Shown here one piece after another: positions 23,370 to 34,694 of a DNA stretch of 64,000 bases. Position 1 is the stretch's first letter. Each line of letters begins with the position of its first letter. Origin of the DNA: Vicinamibacterales bacterium (GTDB lineage Bacteria > Acidobacteriota > Vicinamibacteria > Vicinamibacterales > JAKQTR01); NCBI GenBank assembly GCA_025456345.1, contig JALOKU010000007.1, forward strand, positions 47,338 to 111,337, written 5' to 3'. Position numbers and translations under genes: made by a program. The notes below the pieces were generated by a model that saw nothing but the letters and a program-made list of their open reading frames with translations, ran no database searches and had not been told where the DNA came from.

Positions 23370-26004
23370 CCCGCGCGACGACGATCGTGACATCGTCGTG
23401 CTGCGGGGCGCGCCCGCAGAACGCCTGGAGTTCGTCGGTCACGACACGCTGGAGCTCGGTCGCGCCAAGGTGACGGTTGCCGACCAGCAGGCCCGCCGCC
23501 CGCGCGTCGCCGAACTCCTCCCCCGCTTCGTTGAGCGCCTCGGTCAGCCCGTCGGTGAACGCGAGCAGGATGTCGCCGGCCGCCAGCGTCTCTCTGCCGG
23601 CCGCGTAGGCGGCCCCCTGGTCGAACCCGAGGGCCATGCCGGTCGGCCTCAGCCGCGACACGACGGTCGTGCCGGCCCGCAGGAGGAACGGCGGGTTGTG
23701 CCCGGCGTTGACGTAGCTCAGTGTCGTGCCAGCCGGGTCATAGACGCCGTAGAAGAACGTGGCGAACTTGCTCGGATCCGTCGATTCGACCAGCGACTGG
23801 TTGATCTGCGTCACCAGGGAGGCGGGATCCTCGGCCGCCTGCCTGGCGCGGCTGCGCAACTGGGCCTGCAGGCCGGCCATCAGGAGCGCCGCCGACACGC
23901 CCTTTCCGGAGATGTCACCGAGCGCCAGGCCGAGCCGGCCCGCGCCAAGGTCGAGGAAGTCGAAGTAATCGCCGCCGACCTCGCGGGCCATGCGGCAGGT
24001 GCCGTCGTAGTCGAGGCCGGCAATCGCGGGCCGCTTCTGCGGGAGCAGGCCCGCCTGCACGTCGCGCGCGATGTCGAGTTCGCGCTTCAGCGCCTCCTGG
24101 TCGGCGACGCGCGCGATCAGTCTCGTGTAGTCGAGGGCCACGGCGGCCTGCTGTGCGGCTGTCCGCACGAGATCGCGATCCTCGACCGAGTAGGCTTCCT
24201 CCGACAGCTTGTCACCGAGGACGAGCCAGCCGAGCCGATTGCCGCGCACCGTCAGCGACGCGGCCACGCTCGCGTGCTCGAGCCCTGCGCGCACCAGCTC
24301 CTCCCGGAGCGATGCCGGGCGGTGGCCCGACGTGAGTTGCTTCGCGAGGGCCCGCAGGTGCATCGGCGAATCGAATTCGATCACCGCCGCGCCGTCGGCC
24401 CCGTCCGCCCACCGTTCGAGCAGCGGGCCTGGCGCCGCCGCGAGCCGCGCGTCGACGTCCGCGGAGGCCGCCATCCCGGTGTCCGGATCCACGACGACGC
24501 GCGCGACCAGCCGGCCGCCCAGATGGACCTCGGCGTATGCGGCGTGCAGCGCCGTCGACACGGCTTCCGCGAGCGCGGAGGCGACCTTCCGGGCGTCCGC
24601 CGCCGCGTCCTCGAGCGACTCGCCGAGCTCGGCGAGCACCTGCTGGGCGTTGTAGGGGTCCCTGAAGAACCGGCGGTCCAGCGCGCCCTTCATGCGCCGG
24701 TTCACGTGGCTGAGGCCCAGCATGGCGCCGGCCGCCGCCACCGCGTTGGACGTAGCCACGCTGCCGGCACCGGCCTCGGGGAACATGCGGACGATGACCG
24801 GGCCGATCCAGAGATACAGCGCCAGGAAGACGGCGAGGCCCTCGGCGATGAGCACGCCCCTCGACATCAGGGCGTACTGGAGGCCCCGCCGGATGGCCAG
24901 CGACACGCCGAGCACCCGATGCCGGACGACCACGTAGATGAACGACAGCGGGAAGAGCGGGAGCATCACGACGACAATGGGCGTGATCCAGACCGCCATC
25001 GTCGTCGCCCGTGTCACGGAGAAGTACACGACGATCACGATCATCGGCAGCAAGCCCGCCGCGGCCCCGGCGATGATGATGCCCATCCGGCGCCGCTCAT
25101 CGGGGGTCGGCGCGGCGAACGCCCGCCACACGCCAGTGCCGAGCCCGAGCAGCAGCATCCCGAAGTACAGGACGACGTAGCCGATCTCCACGGGCTTGAC
25201 GCGAAAGACCGACGACAGCGCCGAGGCGGCTTCCACCGAGACCCCGGCGACAAGCTCCATGGCGATCGCCAGCAGGGCGAGGCCTGCAACGGGGACGAGC
25301 AGGAGGTGCTTCAGCCACGGCCACCGGCGGTCAATCGGGCTTGGAGACGGAAATACCAGGAAGAACCGCATGAAGGTATAGGCAAAGAGGCCCGCCAGGC
25401 CCGAATGCACGACGATCGCCAGTTCCCGGATTCCGGGCGGGAGGGTCCAGGCGTAGACCCCGAACAGGGCGGAGAAGCAGAGGAACAGCAGGCCCGCGAG
25501 GAACGCGTGCCCGTCGTCCGGACGCAGGAACCCGATGAGCAGCGCGGTGGCGACCGCCAGCAGCGGCAGCAGGACGTTGACGGCGAGGCGCGTGGCCGCC
25601 GAGATGGGGCCGGGCCGCTGCGGGGCCGGGAGCGGCAGGCGAATCTCCCGCTCGGCGTTCCCATCTCTGCGGAGGACCACCATCGCCCCGCCCCCTTCTC
25701 GCGGGAGGCTCTTCATCGTCTCCCCAACGAGGTTGAGGCCCGTCATCGGCACGCGCGCGCCGTCGGCGCGTTCGAACGCCACAACCGCGTCGCCGGCGTT
25801 CAGTCCGATGCGCGCCGCGGCGGTCGGACGGCCATCGAGGTCCTCGGGCGGCACCGCGAGGACGACCATGCGGCCGTCGCGCAGGTCGACCCGCCCGAAA
25901 CTCGACGCTTCAGGCACGCCGCGCACCCACTGCACCAGGTCGGCCCCGCGGTACAGCAGGATGGACGCGCTCAGCAGCAGGAGGAGGAGAAGACGCCTGG
26001 TCAT
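23359..26004 (-). CDS. Membrane-bound PP2C (SpoIIE/RsbU-type) phosphatase
   Basis: An 881-residue membrane signalling protein. An N-terminal helix (1-20) is followed by a PDZ-like periplasmic region (about 55-115: LDGRPTAAARIGLNAGDAVV), eight or so membrane helices (about 135-420), a GAF-like domain (about 455-625), a short coiled helix (about 632-655, DIARDVQAGLLP) and the PP2C catalytic domain. Metal-site motifs GGDYFDF, GDISGKGVSA, FTDGLTEA and HDDVT are intact. Family members dephosphorylate anti-anti-sigma factors in partner-switching stress pathways; no RsbV, RsbW or sigma-B-like gene is in this window, so its partner is unknown. Confidence 0.9.
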   Translation of the reverse strand: MTRRLLLLLLLSASILLYRGADLVQWVRGVPEASSFGRVDLRDGRMVVLAVPPEDLDGRPTAAARIGLNAGDAVVAFERADGARVPMTGLNLVGETMKSLPREGGGAMVVLRRDGNAEREIRLPLPAPQRPGPISAATRLAVNVLLPLLAVATALLIGFLRPDDGHAFLAGLLFLCFSALFGVYAWTLPPGIRELAIVVHSGLAGLFAYTFMRFFLVFPSPSPIDRRWPWLKHLLLVPVAGLALLAIAMELVAGVSVEAASALSSVFRVKPVEIGYVVLYFGMLLLGLGTGVWRAFAAPTPDERRRMGIIIAGAAAGLLPMIVIVVYFSVTRATTMAVWITPIVVVMLPLFPLSFIYVVVRHRVLGVSLAIRRGLQYALMSRGVLIAEGLAVFLALYLWIGPVIVRMFPEAGAGSVATSNAVAAAGAMLGLSHVNRRMKGALDRRFFRDPYNAQQVLAELGESLEDAAADARKVASALAEAVSTALHAAYAEVHLGGRLVARVVVDPDTGMAASADVDARLAAAPGPLLERWADGADGAAVIEFDSPMHLRALAKQLTSGHRPASLREELVRAGLEHASVAASLTVRGNRLGWLVLGDKLSEEAYSVEDRDLVRTAAQQAAVALDYTRLIARVADQEALKRELDIARDVQAGLLPQKRPAIAGLDYDGTCRMAREVGGDYFDFLDLGAGRLGLALGDISGKGVSAALLMAGLQAQLRSRARQAAEDPASLVTQINQSLVESTDPSKFATFFYGVYDPAGTTLSYVNAGHNPPFLLRAGTTVVSRLRPTGMALGFDQGAAYAAGRETLAAGDILLAFTDGLTEALNEAGEEFGDARAAGLLVGNRHLGATELQRVVTDELQAFCGRAPQHDDVTIVVARVTA

Positions 26005-26147
26005 GCGGGCTCCACAGGACGGGTGTCACCACCAGCGCGGGGCGGCCCGAACCGGCCGCAAGAACGGGTTGTGAACCCGCCTCTTCAGAGTTGACGAACA
26101 AGCGGCCCCGGCCGTTCCGGATTCTACCGCCGAGACGCTCGCGTCTC

Positions 26148-26177
26148 TTGCGCCGCCGGGCCGTCCGTGACTAGAAT
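26148..26177 (+). promoter_or_regulatory. Candidate sigma-70 promoter for the second sdh operon
   Basis: TTGCGC (26148-26153) and TAGAAT (26172-26177) are 18 bases apart, in the 284-base divergent gap, 111 bases before the sdhA ATG. A TAGAAT on the opposite strand (26121-26126) could serve the PP2C gene, but its -35 is poor. I see nothing else in the gap. Confidence 0.45.
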
Positions 26178-26288
26178 CCCGCTGTCCCATGGCGCCGTCG
26201 AGGCGCCACCGCCCCCGGGGACCCAACGCCTCGACCGGTCCACGTTCCGGCATTCCTCTGTGTCTGTCATCTCCGAAGGAGGCCCCGC

Positions 26289-28007
26289 ATGGCGCAAAGC
26301 CTGACCCACGAAGTCCTGATCCTGGGCGCCGGGCTGGCGGGATTACGCGCGGCCGTCGAACTCTCGCACCGGACCGAAGGCCACATCGACATCGGGATCG
26401 TGTCGAAGGTCCAGCTGATGCGCGCCCACTCGGTGTGCGCAGAGGGCGGCACGGCGGCCGTCCTGCGCGAGGACGAAGGCGACAGCATCGCGCTGCACGC
26501 CTGGGACAGCGTGAAGGGCTCCGACTTCCTGGCCGACCAGGACGTGGTCTGGCGCTTCTGCAAGGCGATGCCGCGCGAGATCCAGCTGCTCGACCACTGG
26601 GGCATCCCGTGGACGCGCGACGCGCAGGGCCGCATCAGCCAGCGCCCGTTCGGCGGGCACTCGTACCCCCGCGCGACGCTGGCGGCCGACAAGACGGGCT
26701 TCTTCGAGATGCAGACGCTGTACGACCAGCTGCTGCGCTACCAGTGCTTCAAGCGCTACGACGAGCTCTTCATCACCGACATCGTCGTCGAGGAAGGCCG
26801 GTTCGTGGCGCTGGTGGGGATCCATGCGCCCAGCGGGGAGACGGTCATCCTGCAGGCGAAAGCGCTGCTCATCGCGTCGGGCGGCGGGGGCACGCTCTAC
26901 GGCTTCACGACGTACTCCGAAACGGTGACCGGCGACGGCATGGCCATGGCCTACCGCGCCGGCCTGCCGCTCGAGGACATGGAGTTCCTGCAGTTCCACC
27001 CGACCGGCCTCGTGCCGTCGGGCATCCTGATGACGGAAGGCTGCCGCGGCGAGGGCGGCTACCTGAAGAACAACAAGGGCGAACGGTTCATGGAGCGGTA
27101 CGCCGCCGGCAAGATGGAGCTGGGACCCCGCGATATGGTGTCGCGCGCGGAGATGACGGAGCTGCTCGAGGGCCGAGGCTTCCCCGGTCCCGATGGCAAG
27201 GACTACCTGCACCTCGATCTGACGCACCTGGGCGCGGAGGTCATCAACACGCGCCTGCCGCTCATCCGGGAGGTCTGCATCAAGTTCGTCGATATCGACC
27301 CCATCGAGAAGCCCATCCCCATCCGGCCGGTGGCGCACTACTCGATGGGCGGCATCGAGACGGACATCAACGGCCTGACGCGGGTGAAGAACGTCTGGGC
27401 GGCGGGAGAAGCGGCCTGCGTGTCGCTCCACGGCGCGAACCGCCTGGGGTCGAACTCGACGGGCGAGTGCCTCGTGTGGGGCGGCATCACCGGCAGGGAG
27501 ATCGCACGGGCGCTGCCCTCGCTGCCGAAGCCCGCCCGCCTTTCAGAGCAGAGCTGGCTGGCGCAGCAGGCGCGGTTGAAGGCGATCGCGGGCCGCCAGG
27601 GCCAGGAAGATCTTTACGTCCTGCGCCGCGAGCTGCGGACGCTGATGGACAACGATGTCGGCGTGTTCCGGAAGGGGGAGGACCTGGCGAAGGCCCTGGC
27701 CGGGATCCGCGCGATACGCGATCGGGCGGCCCACGCCCCGATCGCGGACAGGAGCGCCACGTACAACTCGAACCTGTTCCACGCGCTCGAACTCGACAAC
27801 CTGCTCGACCTCGCCGAGGTCACCGTGATGGGCGCCCTCGCCCGCGAAGAGTCCCGCGGGGCCCACGCCCGACGGGATTTCGCGGTCCGCGACGACGAGA
27901 AGTGGCTGAAGCACACGCTGGCGTGGCACGTGCCCGGCAGCCATCCGAAACTGGACTACAAGCCGGTGACGATCGACACGTGGAAGCCGGTGGAGCGGAA
28001 GTACTGA
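26289..28007 (+). CDS. sdhA: Succinate dehydrogenase/fumarate reductase flavoprotein subunit (second complex)
   Basis: A 572-residue flavoprotein. The FAD-binding start is VLILGAGLAGLRAAVEL, the covalent-FAD histidine is in RAHSVCAEGG at about residue 47, the active-site arginine in MTEGCRGEGGYL at about 255, and the C-terminal domain contains SLHGANRLGSNS. It is shorter and clearly different from the SdhA at 9785-11734. An AAGGAGG site precedes the ATG. It heads the order sdhA-sdhC-sdhD-sdhB, all with short gaps. Succinate:quinone reductase is the default call; fumarate reductase cannot be excluded. Confidence 0.94.
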   Translation: MAQSLTHEVLILGAGLAGLRAAVELSHRTEGHIDIGIVSKVQLMRAHSVCAEGGTAAVLREDEGDSIALHAWDSVKGSDFLADQDVVWRFCKAMPREIQLLDHWGIPWTRDAQGRISQRPFGGHSYPRATLAADKTGFFEMQTLYDQLLRYQCFKRYDELFITDIVVEEGRFVALVGIHAPSGETVILQAKALLIASGGGGTLYGFTTYSETVTGDGMAMAYRAGLPLEDMEFLQFHPTGLVPSGILMTEGCRGEGGYLKNNKGERFMERYAAGKMELGPRDMVSRAEMTELLEGRGFPGPDGKDYLHLDLTHLGAEVINTRLPLIREVCIKFVDIDPIEKPIPIRPVAHYSMGGIETDINGLTRVKNVWAAGEAACVSLHGANRLGSNSTGECLVWGGITGREIARALPSLPKPARLSEQSWLAQQARLKAIAGRQGQEDLYVLRRELRTLMDNDVGVFRKGEDLAKALAGIRAIRDRAAHAPIADRSATYNSNLFHALELDNLLDLAEVTVMGALAREESRGAHARRDFAVRDDEKWLKHTLAWHVPGSHPKLDYKPVTIDTWKPVERKY

Positions 28008-28021
28008 GCGGGGAGGATGTG

Positions 28022-28465
28022 ATGCTCGACAACAAGGGTCATCCGAACAGGCTTGGCGTCTGGGGCTGGCTGGGCGGCGGCACGTGGGGCCTCGAGCGGT
28101 ACCTGTACACCCTGCATCGCCTGACGGGCCTCGGCCTGCTGCTCTACTTCCTGCTGCATATCGTCGTGACCTCGGCGCGGGCCTTCGGGCCCGAGGCCTG
28201 GGCGGCGTCGATGGGGCGCGTCAGCGGGGGCGTTTTCGTCCTCGGCGAGTTCCTGGTCTTTGCCGCCTTCGCGTTCCACGCGAGCAATGGCGTCCGCCTC
28301 ATCCTCGTCGAACTCGGCTTCGCAATCGGGAACCCGATCGAGCCGATCTATCCGTACCGCACGTCGGTGCACGAGCAGCGGCCGCTCGCCCTCGGCATCC
28401 TGGTCCTCGCCGGACTGGTGCTCGCCGCGGGCGGCTACAACTTCCTGGCCCACCTGTCGCACTGA
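28022..28465 (+). CDS. sdhC: Succinate dehydrogenase membrane anchor, cytochrome b556-like subunit
   Basis: A 147-residue membrane subunit with three hydrophobic helices (about residues 30-52, 68-92 and 118-140). The motif LYTLHRLTGLGLLLYFLLH resembles the SdhC signature HRxTG with a candidate heme histidine. GGGAGG lies five bases before the ATG at 28022. It starts 14 bases after sdhA and ends eight bases before the next membrane subunit; together they anchor the flavoprotein and iron-sulfur subunits and bind quinone. Confidence 0.88.
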   Translation: MLDNKGHPNRLGVWGWLGGGTWGLERYLYTLHRLTGLGLLLYFLLHIVVTSARAFGPEAWAASMGRVSGGVFVLGEFLVFAAFAFHASNGVRLILVELGFAIGNPIEPIYPYRTSVHEQRPLALGILVLAGLVLAAGGYNFLAHLSH

Positions 28466-28473
28466 GGACTACG

Positions 28474-28848
28474 ATGCGCGATCAACGACTCTGGACGTGG
28501 CACGTGCTGGCCGGCCTCGTGATCCTGGTGTTTCTCGGCCTGCACATGACCATCATGCATCTGGACATCATCTTCGGGTTCTTCAACCCCGGGGACGCGA
28601 AACCGATCGACTGGGTGAGCGTCGTCGGCCGGGCCAGGATGGGCTTTTTCACGGTGAGCTACGTCGTGCTGCTCGGCGCGGCGCTGTTTCACGGGCTCTA
28701 CGGCCTGCGCAACATCCTGTTCGAGCTCGGGCCCGCCCGCGGCGTGAAAAGCGCCCTGAACGTCGTGCTGACCGTGGGCGGCGTCGGGTTGTTCGTGTTC
28801 GGCGCGTGGGCCGCGTGGACGGCCGGCGTCCTGGCGCGCTCGCTGTAG
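28474..28848 (+). CDS. sdhD: Succinate dehydrogenase membrane anchor, SdhD-like subunit
   Basis: A 124-residue protein with three predicted helices (about residues 8-30, 55-80 and 92-118). Histidines in LGLHMTIMHLDI and FHGLYGLRNIL are candidates for heme or quinone contacts, the second stretch being typical of SdhD-like anchors. GAGG overlaps the sdhC stop six bases before this ATG, indicating translational coupling. Assignment rests mainly on position between sdhC and sdhB and on topology. Confidence 0.84.
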   Translation: MRDQRLWTWHVLAGLVILVFLGLHMTIMHLDIIFGFFNPGDAKPIDWVSVVGRARMGFFTVSYVVLLGAALFHGLYGLRNILFELGPARGVKSALNVVLTVGGVGLFVFGAWAAWTAGVLARSL

Positions 28849-28866
28849 CCGGGCGGAGGAGCGACC

Positions 28867-29688
28867 ATGACGGCACCAGTCAACGTGACCTTCAGGATTC
28901 GCCGGTACGACCCGGCCAGCCAGCAGCCGCCCGCATGGGAAGACGTCACCATCCCGTACACGCACGGGATGACCGTGCTCGACGGCCTGCGGGTGATCAA
29001 GGAAACCCGCTCCGCCACCCTTGCCTGGCGCTCGTCCTGCCGCATGGGGGTGTGCGGGTCCTGCGGCATGTTCATCAACGGGCACCCGCGCCTCGCCTGC
29101 AATACGCAGATCACGGAACTCGGCACCTCGCTGGTGACGGTGGCGCCGCTGCCGAACTTCGATATCATCCGGGACCTGGTGCCGGACCTGCGGCCGATGT
29201 TCGACGCGCACGCCGCCCTGATGCCGCACCTCATCCGCGACGACGTGCAGGAAATGTACGAGCCCACCGGGGAGTACTTCCAGACGCCGCACGAACTGGA
29301 GCAGTTCCTGCAGTTCAGTTACTGCATCAAGTGCGGCTGCTGCATGGCCGCGTGCCCCACGATGGCCACCGACCCGGCGTACTCGGGGCCGATGCCGCTC
29401 GCCCAGTCGCACCGCTACAACGTGGACAGCCGCGACGGCGGCTTTGGAACGCGCAAGCAGGTGCTGGCCACCGAGAAGGGCCCCTGGAAGTGCCACTATG
29501 CGGGCGAGTGCTCGCAGGCATGCCCGAAAGGCGTCGACCCGGCCCGCGCGATCCAGCTGATGAAGCGCCAGCTGGTGTTCGACTACCTCAGGCTCTACAA
29601 GCAGCCCTGCCCGTCGAAGGTGGTGCCGAAGCCGACGGAGATGAAGCGGCGGGCAGACGTGCCGGAGGCGCCCGCACCGACGCTCTAG
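28867..29688 (+). CDS. sdhB: Succinate dehydrogenase iron-sulfur subunit (second complex)
   Basis: A 273-residue subunit with all cluster ligands visible: [2Fe-2S] at CRMGVCGSCGMF (about residues 58-69) and RLACNT, [4Fe-4S] at CIKCGCCMAACP (about 155-166) and the third set at CHYAGECSQACPKG (about 208-221). CxKG and DP follow in the usual way. It ends the second sdh operon. Its stop codon TAG is the first TAG of a heptamer array shared with the convergent mdh gene. Confidence 0.95.
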   Translation: MTAPVNVTFRIRRYDPASQQPPAWEDVTIPYTHGMTVLDGLRVIKETRSATLAWRSSCRMGVCGSCGMFINGHPRLACNTQITELGTSLVTVAPLPNFDIIRDLVPDLRPMFDAHAALMPHLIRDDVQEMYEPTGEYFQTPHELEQFLQFSYCIKCGCCMAACPTMATDPAYSGPMPLAQSHRYNVDSRDGGFGTRKQVLATEKGPWKCHYAGECSQACPKGVDPARAIQLMKRQLVFDYLRLYKQPCPSKVVPKPTEMKRRADVPEAPAPTL

Positions 29689-29742
29689 GGGCTAGGGGCT
29701 AGCGCCCAGCGCCTAGCCCCTAGCGCCTGTGTCGCGCCCCTA
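29686..29742. repeat. TAGGGGC heptamer inverted repeat between convergent sdhB and mdh
   Basis: Two direct TAGGGGC units start at the sdhB stop (29686) and are followed by their inverted copies. Arms 29687-29705 and 29709-29728 pair with one mismatch and one bulge around a three-base loop. The mdh stop TAG on the minus strand (29740-29742) is also followed by GGGC. The structure is placed to act as a two-way terminator. Confidence 0.85.
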
Positions 29743-30690
29743 CTTGGCCGCCAACACCTCGTCCGCGGTCTTCTTCACCGCCTCGACCGACTTCGCGAAC
29801 GCGGCCTTCTCGGCCTCATTGAGCTCGATCTCGATGATCTTCTCGACGCCGTTCCTGCCGAGCACGACCGGCACGCCGACAAAGAGGCCCTTCACGCCGT
29901 ACTCGCCCTCGAGCAGCACGCACGACGGGATGATCTTCTTCTTGTCGTAGACAATCGCCTCGACCATTTCGATGGCGGCAATCGCCGGCGACCAGAACGC
30001 CGAGACGCCGATGAGGCCCACGATCTCGCCGCCGGCCTTGCGCGTCCGGGCCTCGATAGCGGCCAGCGTCTTCTCGTCGACGAACTTCTCGACGGGCATC
30101 CCGGCGATGCGGCAGCAGCTGCGGATCGGCACCATGTCGTCGCCGTGGCCGCCGAGCACCATGGCCTCCACGTTGTCCACCGACACGCCGGCGGCCTGGG
30201 CCACGAAGTAGCGGTAACGGGCCGAGTCGAGGGCGCCAGCCATGCCCATGAGCTTGTGCTTGGGCGGGTTCAGCTTCTGGTAGAGGCGGAACACGATCGC
30301 GTCCAGCGGATTGGCGATCGAGATCACCGTCGCGTCGGGGCAGTACTGCTTGATGGCCGCCGCCACAGCGTCGGTGATCTGCAGGTTGGTGGCCAGCAGC
30401 TCTTCCCGGCTCGGGAACGTGCCGTCCGGCCGCACGGTGCGCGGCACGCCGGCGGTGTTCACCACGAGGTCGGCGTCCTTGATGACGTCGTACTCCTTGC
30501 CCGCCACGTACCTGACGTCGCTGCCGATGATGGGCGTCCCCTCCGCGATGTCGAGGCACTTGCCCTTGGCGACATCCGGGCCCTTGACGTCAACCAGGGC
30601 CACCGTTCCCGCGAGCTTGCGATGGAACAGCTCCTGCGCCAGCACGCCGCCGATGTTCCCGCCGCCGATGAGTGCGATCTTCTTCAGCAT
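29740..30690 (-). CDS. mdh: Malate dehydrogenase (LDH-like group)
   Basis: A 316-residue NAD-dependent enzyme that oxidises malate to oxaloacetate. The Rossmann motif is IALIGGGNIGG (residues 5-15), with VDVKG ending strand two. Active-site residues appear in NTAGVPRTVRPDGTFPSREEL (the mobile-loop arginines), SIANPLDAIV, DSARYRYF and GGHGDDMVP with the catalytic histidine. An arginine-rich loop with no glutamine at the specificity position supports malate over lactate. GAGG lies before the ATG. It is convergent with the second sdh operon, which makes its substrate's precursor fumarate; fumarase is not in the window. Confidence 0.95.
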   Translation of the reverse strand: MLKKIALIGGGNIGGVLAQELFHRKLAGTVALVDVKGPDVAKGKCLDIAEGTPIIGSDVRYVAGKEYDVIKDADLVVNTAGVPRTVRPDGTFPSREELLATNLQITDAVAAAIKQYCPDATVISIANPLDAIVFRLYQKLNPPKHKLMGMAGALDSARYRYFVAQAAGVSVDNVEAMVLGGHGDDMVPIRSCCRIAGMPVEKFVDEKTLAAIEARTRKAGGEIVGLIGVSAFWSPAIAAIEMVEAIVYDKKKIIPSCVLLEGEYGVKGLFVGVPVVLGRNGVEKIIEIELNEAEKAAFAKSVEAVKKTADEVLAAK

Positions 30691-30802
30691 GCGATGAGTC
30701 CTCCCCCACTCGGCGCCCCGGCGGGGCGCCGGTTCACAGGATGAACGGCCTTCAACGACTCGCCATGATACCCGCGCCCGGGCCGGAAAGGGCGCGATTC
30801 TG

Positions 30803-31345
30803 TCATTTCATCCGCCACGCGCGCCGGACGTGATTGACGGTGTCCTCGAGCTCGATGCTGTCGGCGTGCAACGCCACGACTTCGTACCGGTCGCCGATCC
30901 GCGTCCCGAGCGAGGCCAGGACGAGCTCGGCTCCCGCGCGCACGATCGCCGTGCGGACGATGGCCTCGCCGTCAGCGGACTCCGCCATGCCCTGGAGCAC
31001 GATGTCCGGCCCGGTGTCGACGGGCGCCGCCGCAGGCGCCTCGGCCTCGGCCGGGGGCTCGGGCTCCGATCGGCCCGGCGCGCGGCGCCCGGCCGGCCGC
31101 GCCGCCGCGCCGAAGCGGAACGGGTCGCGGGCCAGGGCCGGCGAGACATTCCGGCGCGCGTGCGCCTCGAGACGCCCGGTGGCGGCCAGCAGCGATGCGC
31201 GGGCCTCGCCGACATCCTCCACGGCCACGACCTGGGCCGGCGCGGCAGGTTCGATCGCCGCCGCCCGGCTGCCGGCGGCTGCCGCAGCCCAGACAGCGAT
31301 CAGATTGACCCCGACGACCATCAGCGCTGCGCGTGATGCATTCAT
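30803..31345 (-). CDS. Exported PilP/GspC-like protein (orphan)
   Basis: A 180-residue protein with an N-terminal membrane or signal segment (MNASRAALMVVGVNLIAVWAAAA), an Ala/Pro-rich middle and a small C-terminal beta domain (about residues 120-180). Two features recall inner-membrane secretin-docking proteins: the RDPFRF motif before the proline-rich linker (compare RDPFVS in PilP at 50622-51101), and a C-terminal domain of the form VLQGMAESADG...AIVRAG..LVLASLGTRIG. The ATG at 31345 has GAGGG upstream and is preferred to a start at 31378. It sits alone, divergent from kdsB, far from the pil operon. A type II secretion or pilus link is inference. Confidence 0.6.
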   Translation of the reverse strand: MNASRAALMVVGVNLIAVWAAAAAGSRAAAIEPAAPAQVVAVEDVGEARASLLAATGRLEAHARRNVSPALARDPFRFGAAARPAGRRAPGRSEPEPPAEAEAPAAAPVDTGPDIVLQGMAESADGEAIVRTAIVRAGAELVLASLGTRIGDRYEVVALHADSIELEDTVNHVRRAWRMK

Positions 31346-31420
31346 GGCGGCCCTCGTTCTGGGGCCCAATTGTAGCATCAGGCGTCTCGGGCGCGTCTCC
31401 TCCGTGTGCTATGATTCGAC

Positions 31421-33851
<2,431 letters not shown>

Positions 33852-33852
<1 letters not shown>

Positions 33853-34685
33853 TGACGCCCGTGCACCCGGTCACCATCGGGCCTGTCACCATCGGCGGCG
33901 GGCATCCGCTTGTCCTCATCGGCGGGCCGTGCGTCATCGAGAGCGAGGCCCATGCGATTGCGCTCGGCGGCGCCATCGCCGACATCGCGCGGCGGCGCGG
34001 GGTCCCGTACATCTTCAAGGCGTCGTTCGACAAGGCCAACCGGACGTCGGTCCGTGCGTTCCGCGGGCCAGGCCTCGAGGCCGGCCTGAAGGTGCTGGCC
34101 GAAGTGAAGGCGCGCGTGGGCGTGCCGGTCCTGACCGACATCCACGAGCCCGGCCAGGCCGGCCCCGCCTCCGAGGTGGCCGATGTGCTGCAGATTCCCG
34201 CGTTCCTGTGCCGCCAGACGGACCTGCTGCTGGCGGCCGCGGCGACGGGGAGGGCGGTCAACGTGAAGAAAGGCCAGTTCCTGGCGCCCCAGGACATGCG
34301 CCACGCGATCGCCAAGATCACCTCGACCGGCAACGAGGGGGTCATCCTCACCGAGCGCGGGGCTTCGTTCGGGTACCACAACCTCGTCACCGACATGCGC
34401 GCGTTCCCGATCATGCGCAGCTTCGGCTACCCGGTCGTGTTCGATGTGACACACAGCCTCCAGCTCCCCGGCGCCGGCGACGGCGTCACCACGGGCCAGG
34501 CCGAGTTCATCGACACGCTCGCGCCGGCCGGCGTGGCGGCCGGCATCGACGGCCTGTTCCTCGAGATTCACGAGAATCCGCCGGCCGCGAAGAGCGACGC
34601 CCAGAACGCCCTCGCGCTCGACCGCCTCGACGGCCTGCTCCGGCTGCTCACGCGCATCGACGCGGCCCGCCGCGACGCCTCCTGA
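33852..34685 (+). CDS. kdsA: 3-deoxy-8-phosphooctulonate synthase
   Basis: A 277-residue aldolase-type enzyme condensing arabinose 5-phosphate with phosphoenolpyruvate to Kdo 8-phosphate. Typical motifs are IGGPCVIESE (about residues 22-31), FKASFDKANRTS, TDIHEPGQ, AFLCRQTDLL and the late metal/substrate loop FLEIHENP. The cysteine in FLCRQTD suggests a metal-dependent form, though the usual partner residues need alignment. Start and pyrG stop overlap by one base (TAATG). Confidence 0.96.
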
Positions 34686-34694
34686 ACCGCGGCC

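Noticed and set aside
23398..26094. 898-residue plus-strand open frame
   Set aside because: Antisense to the PP2C phosphatase, which has clear catalytic motifs.
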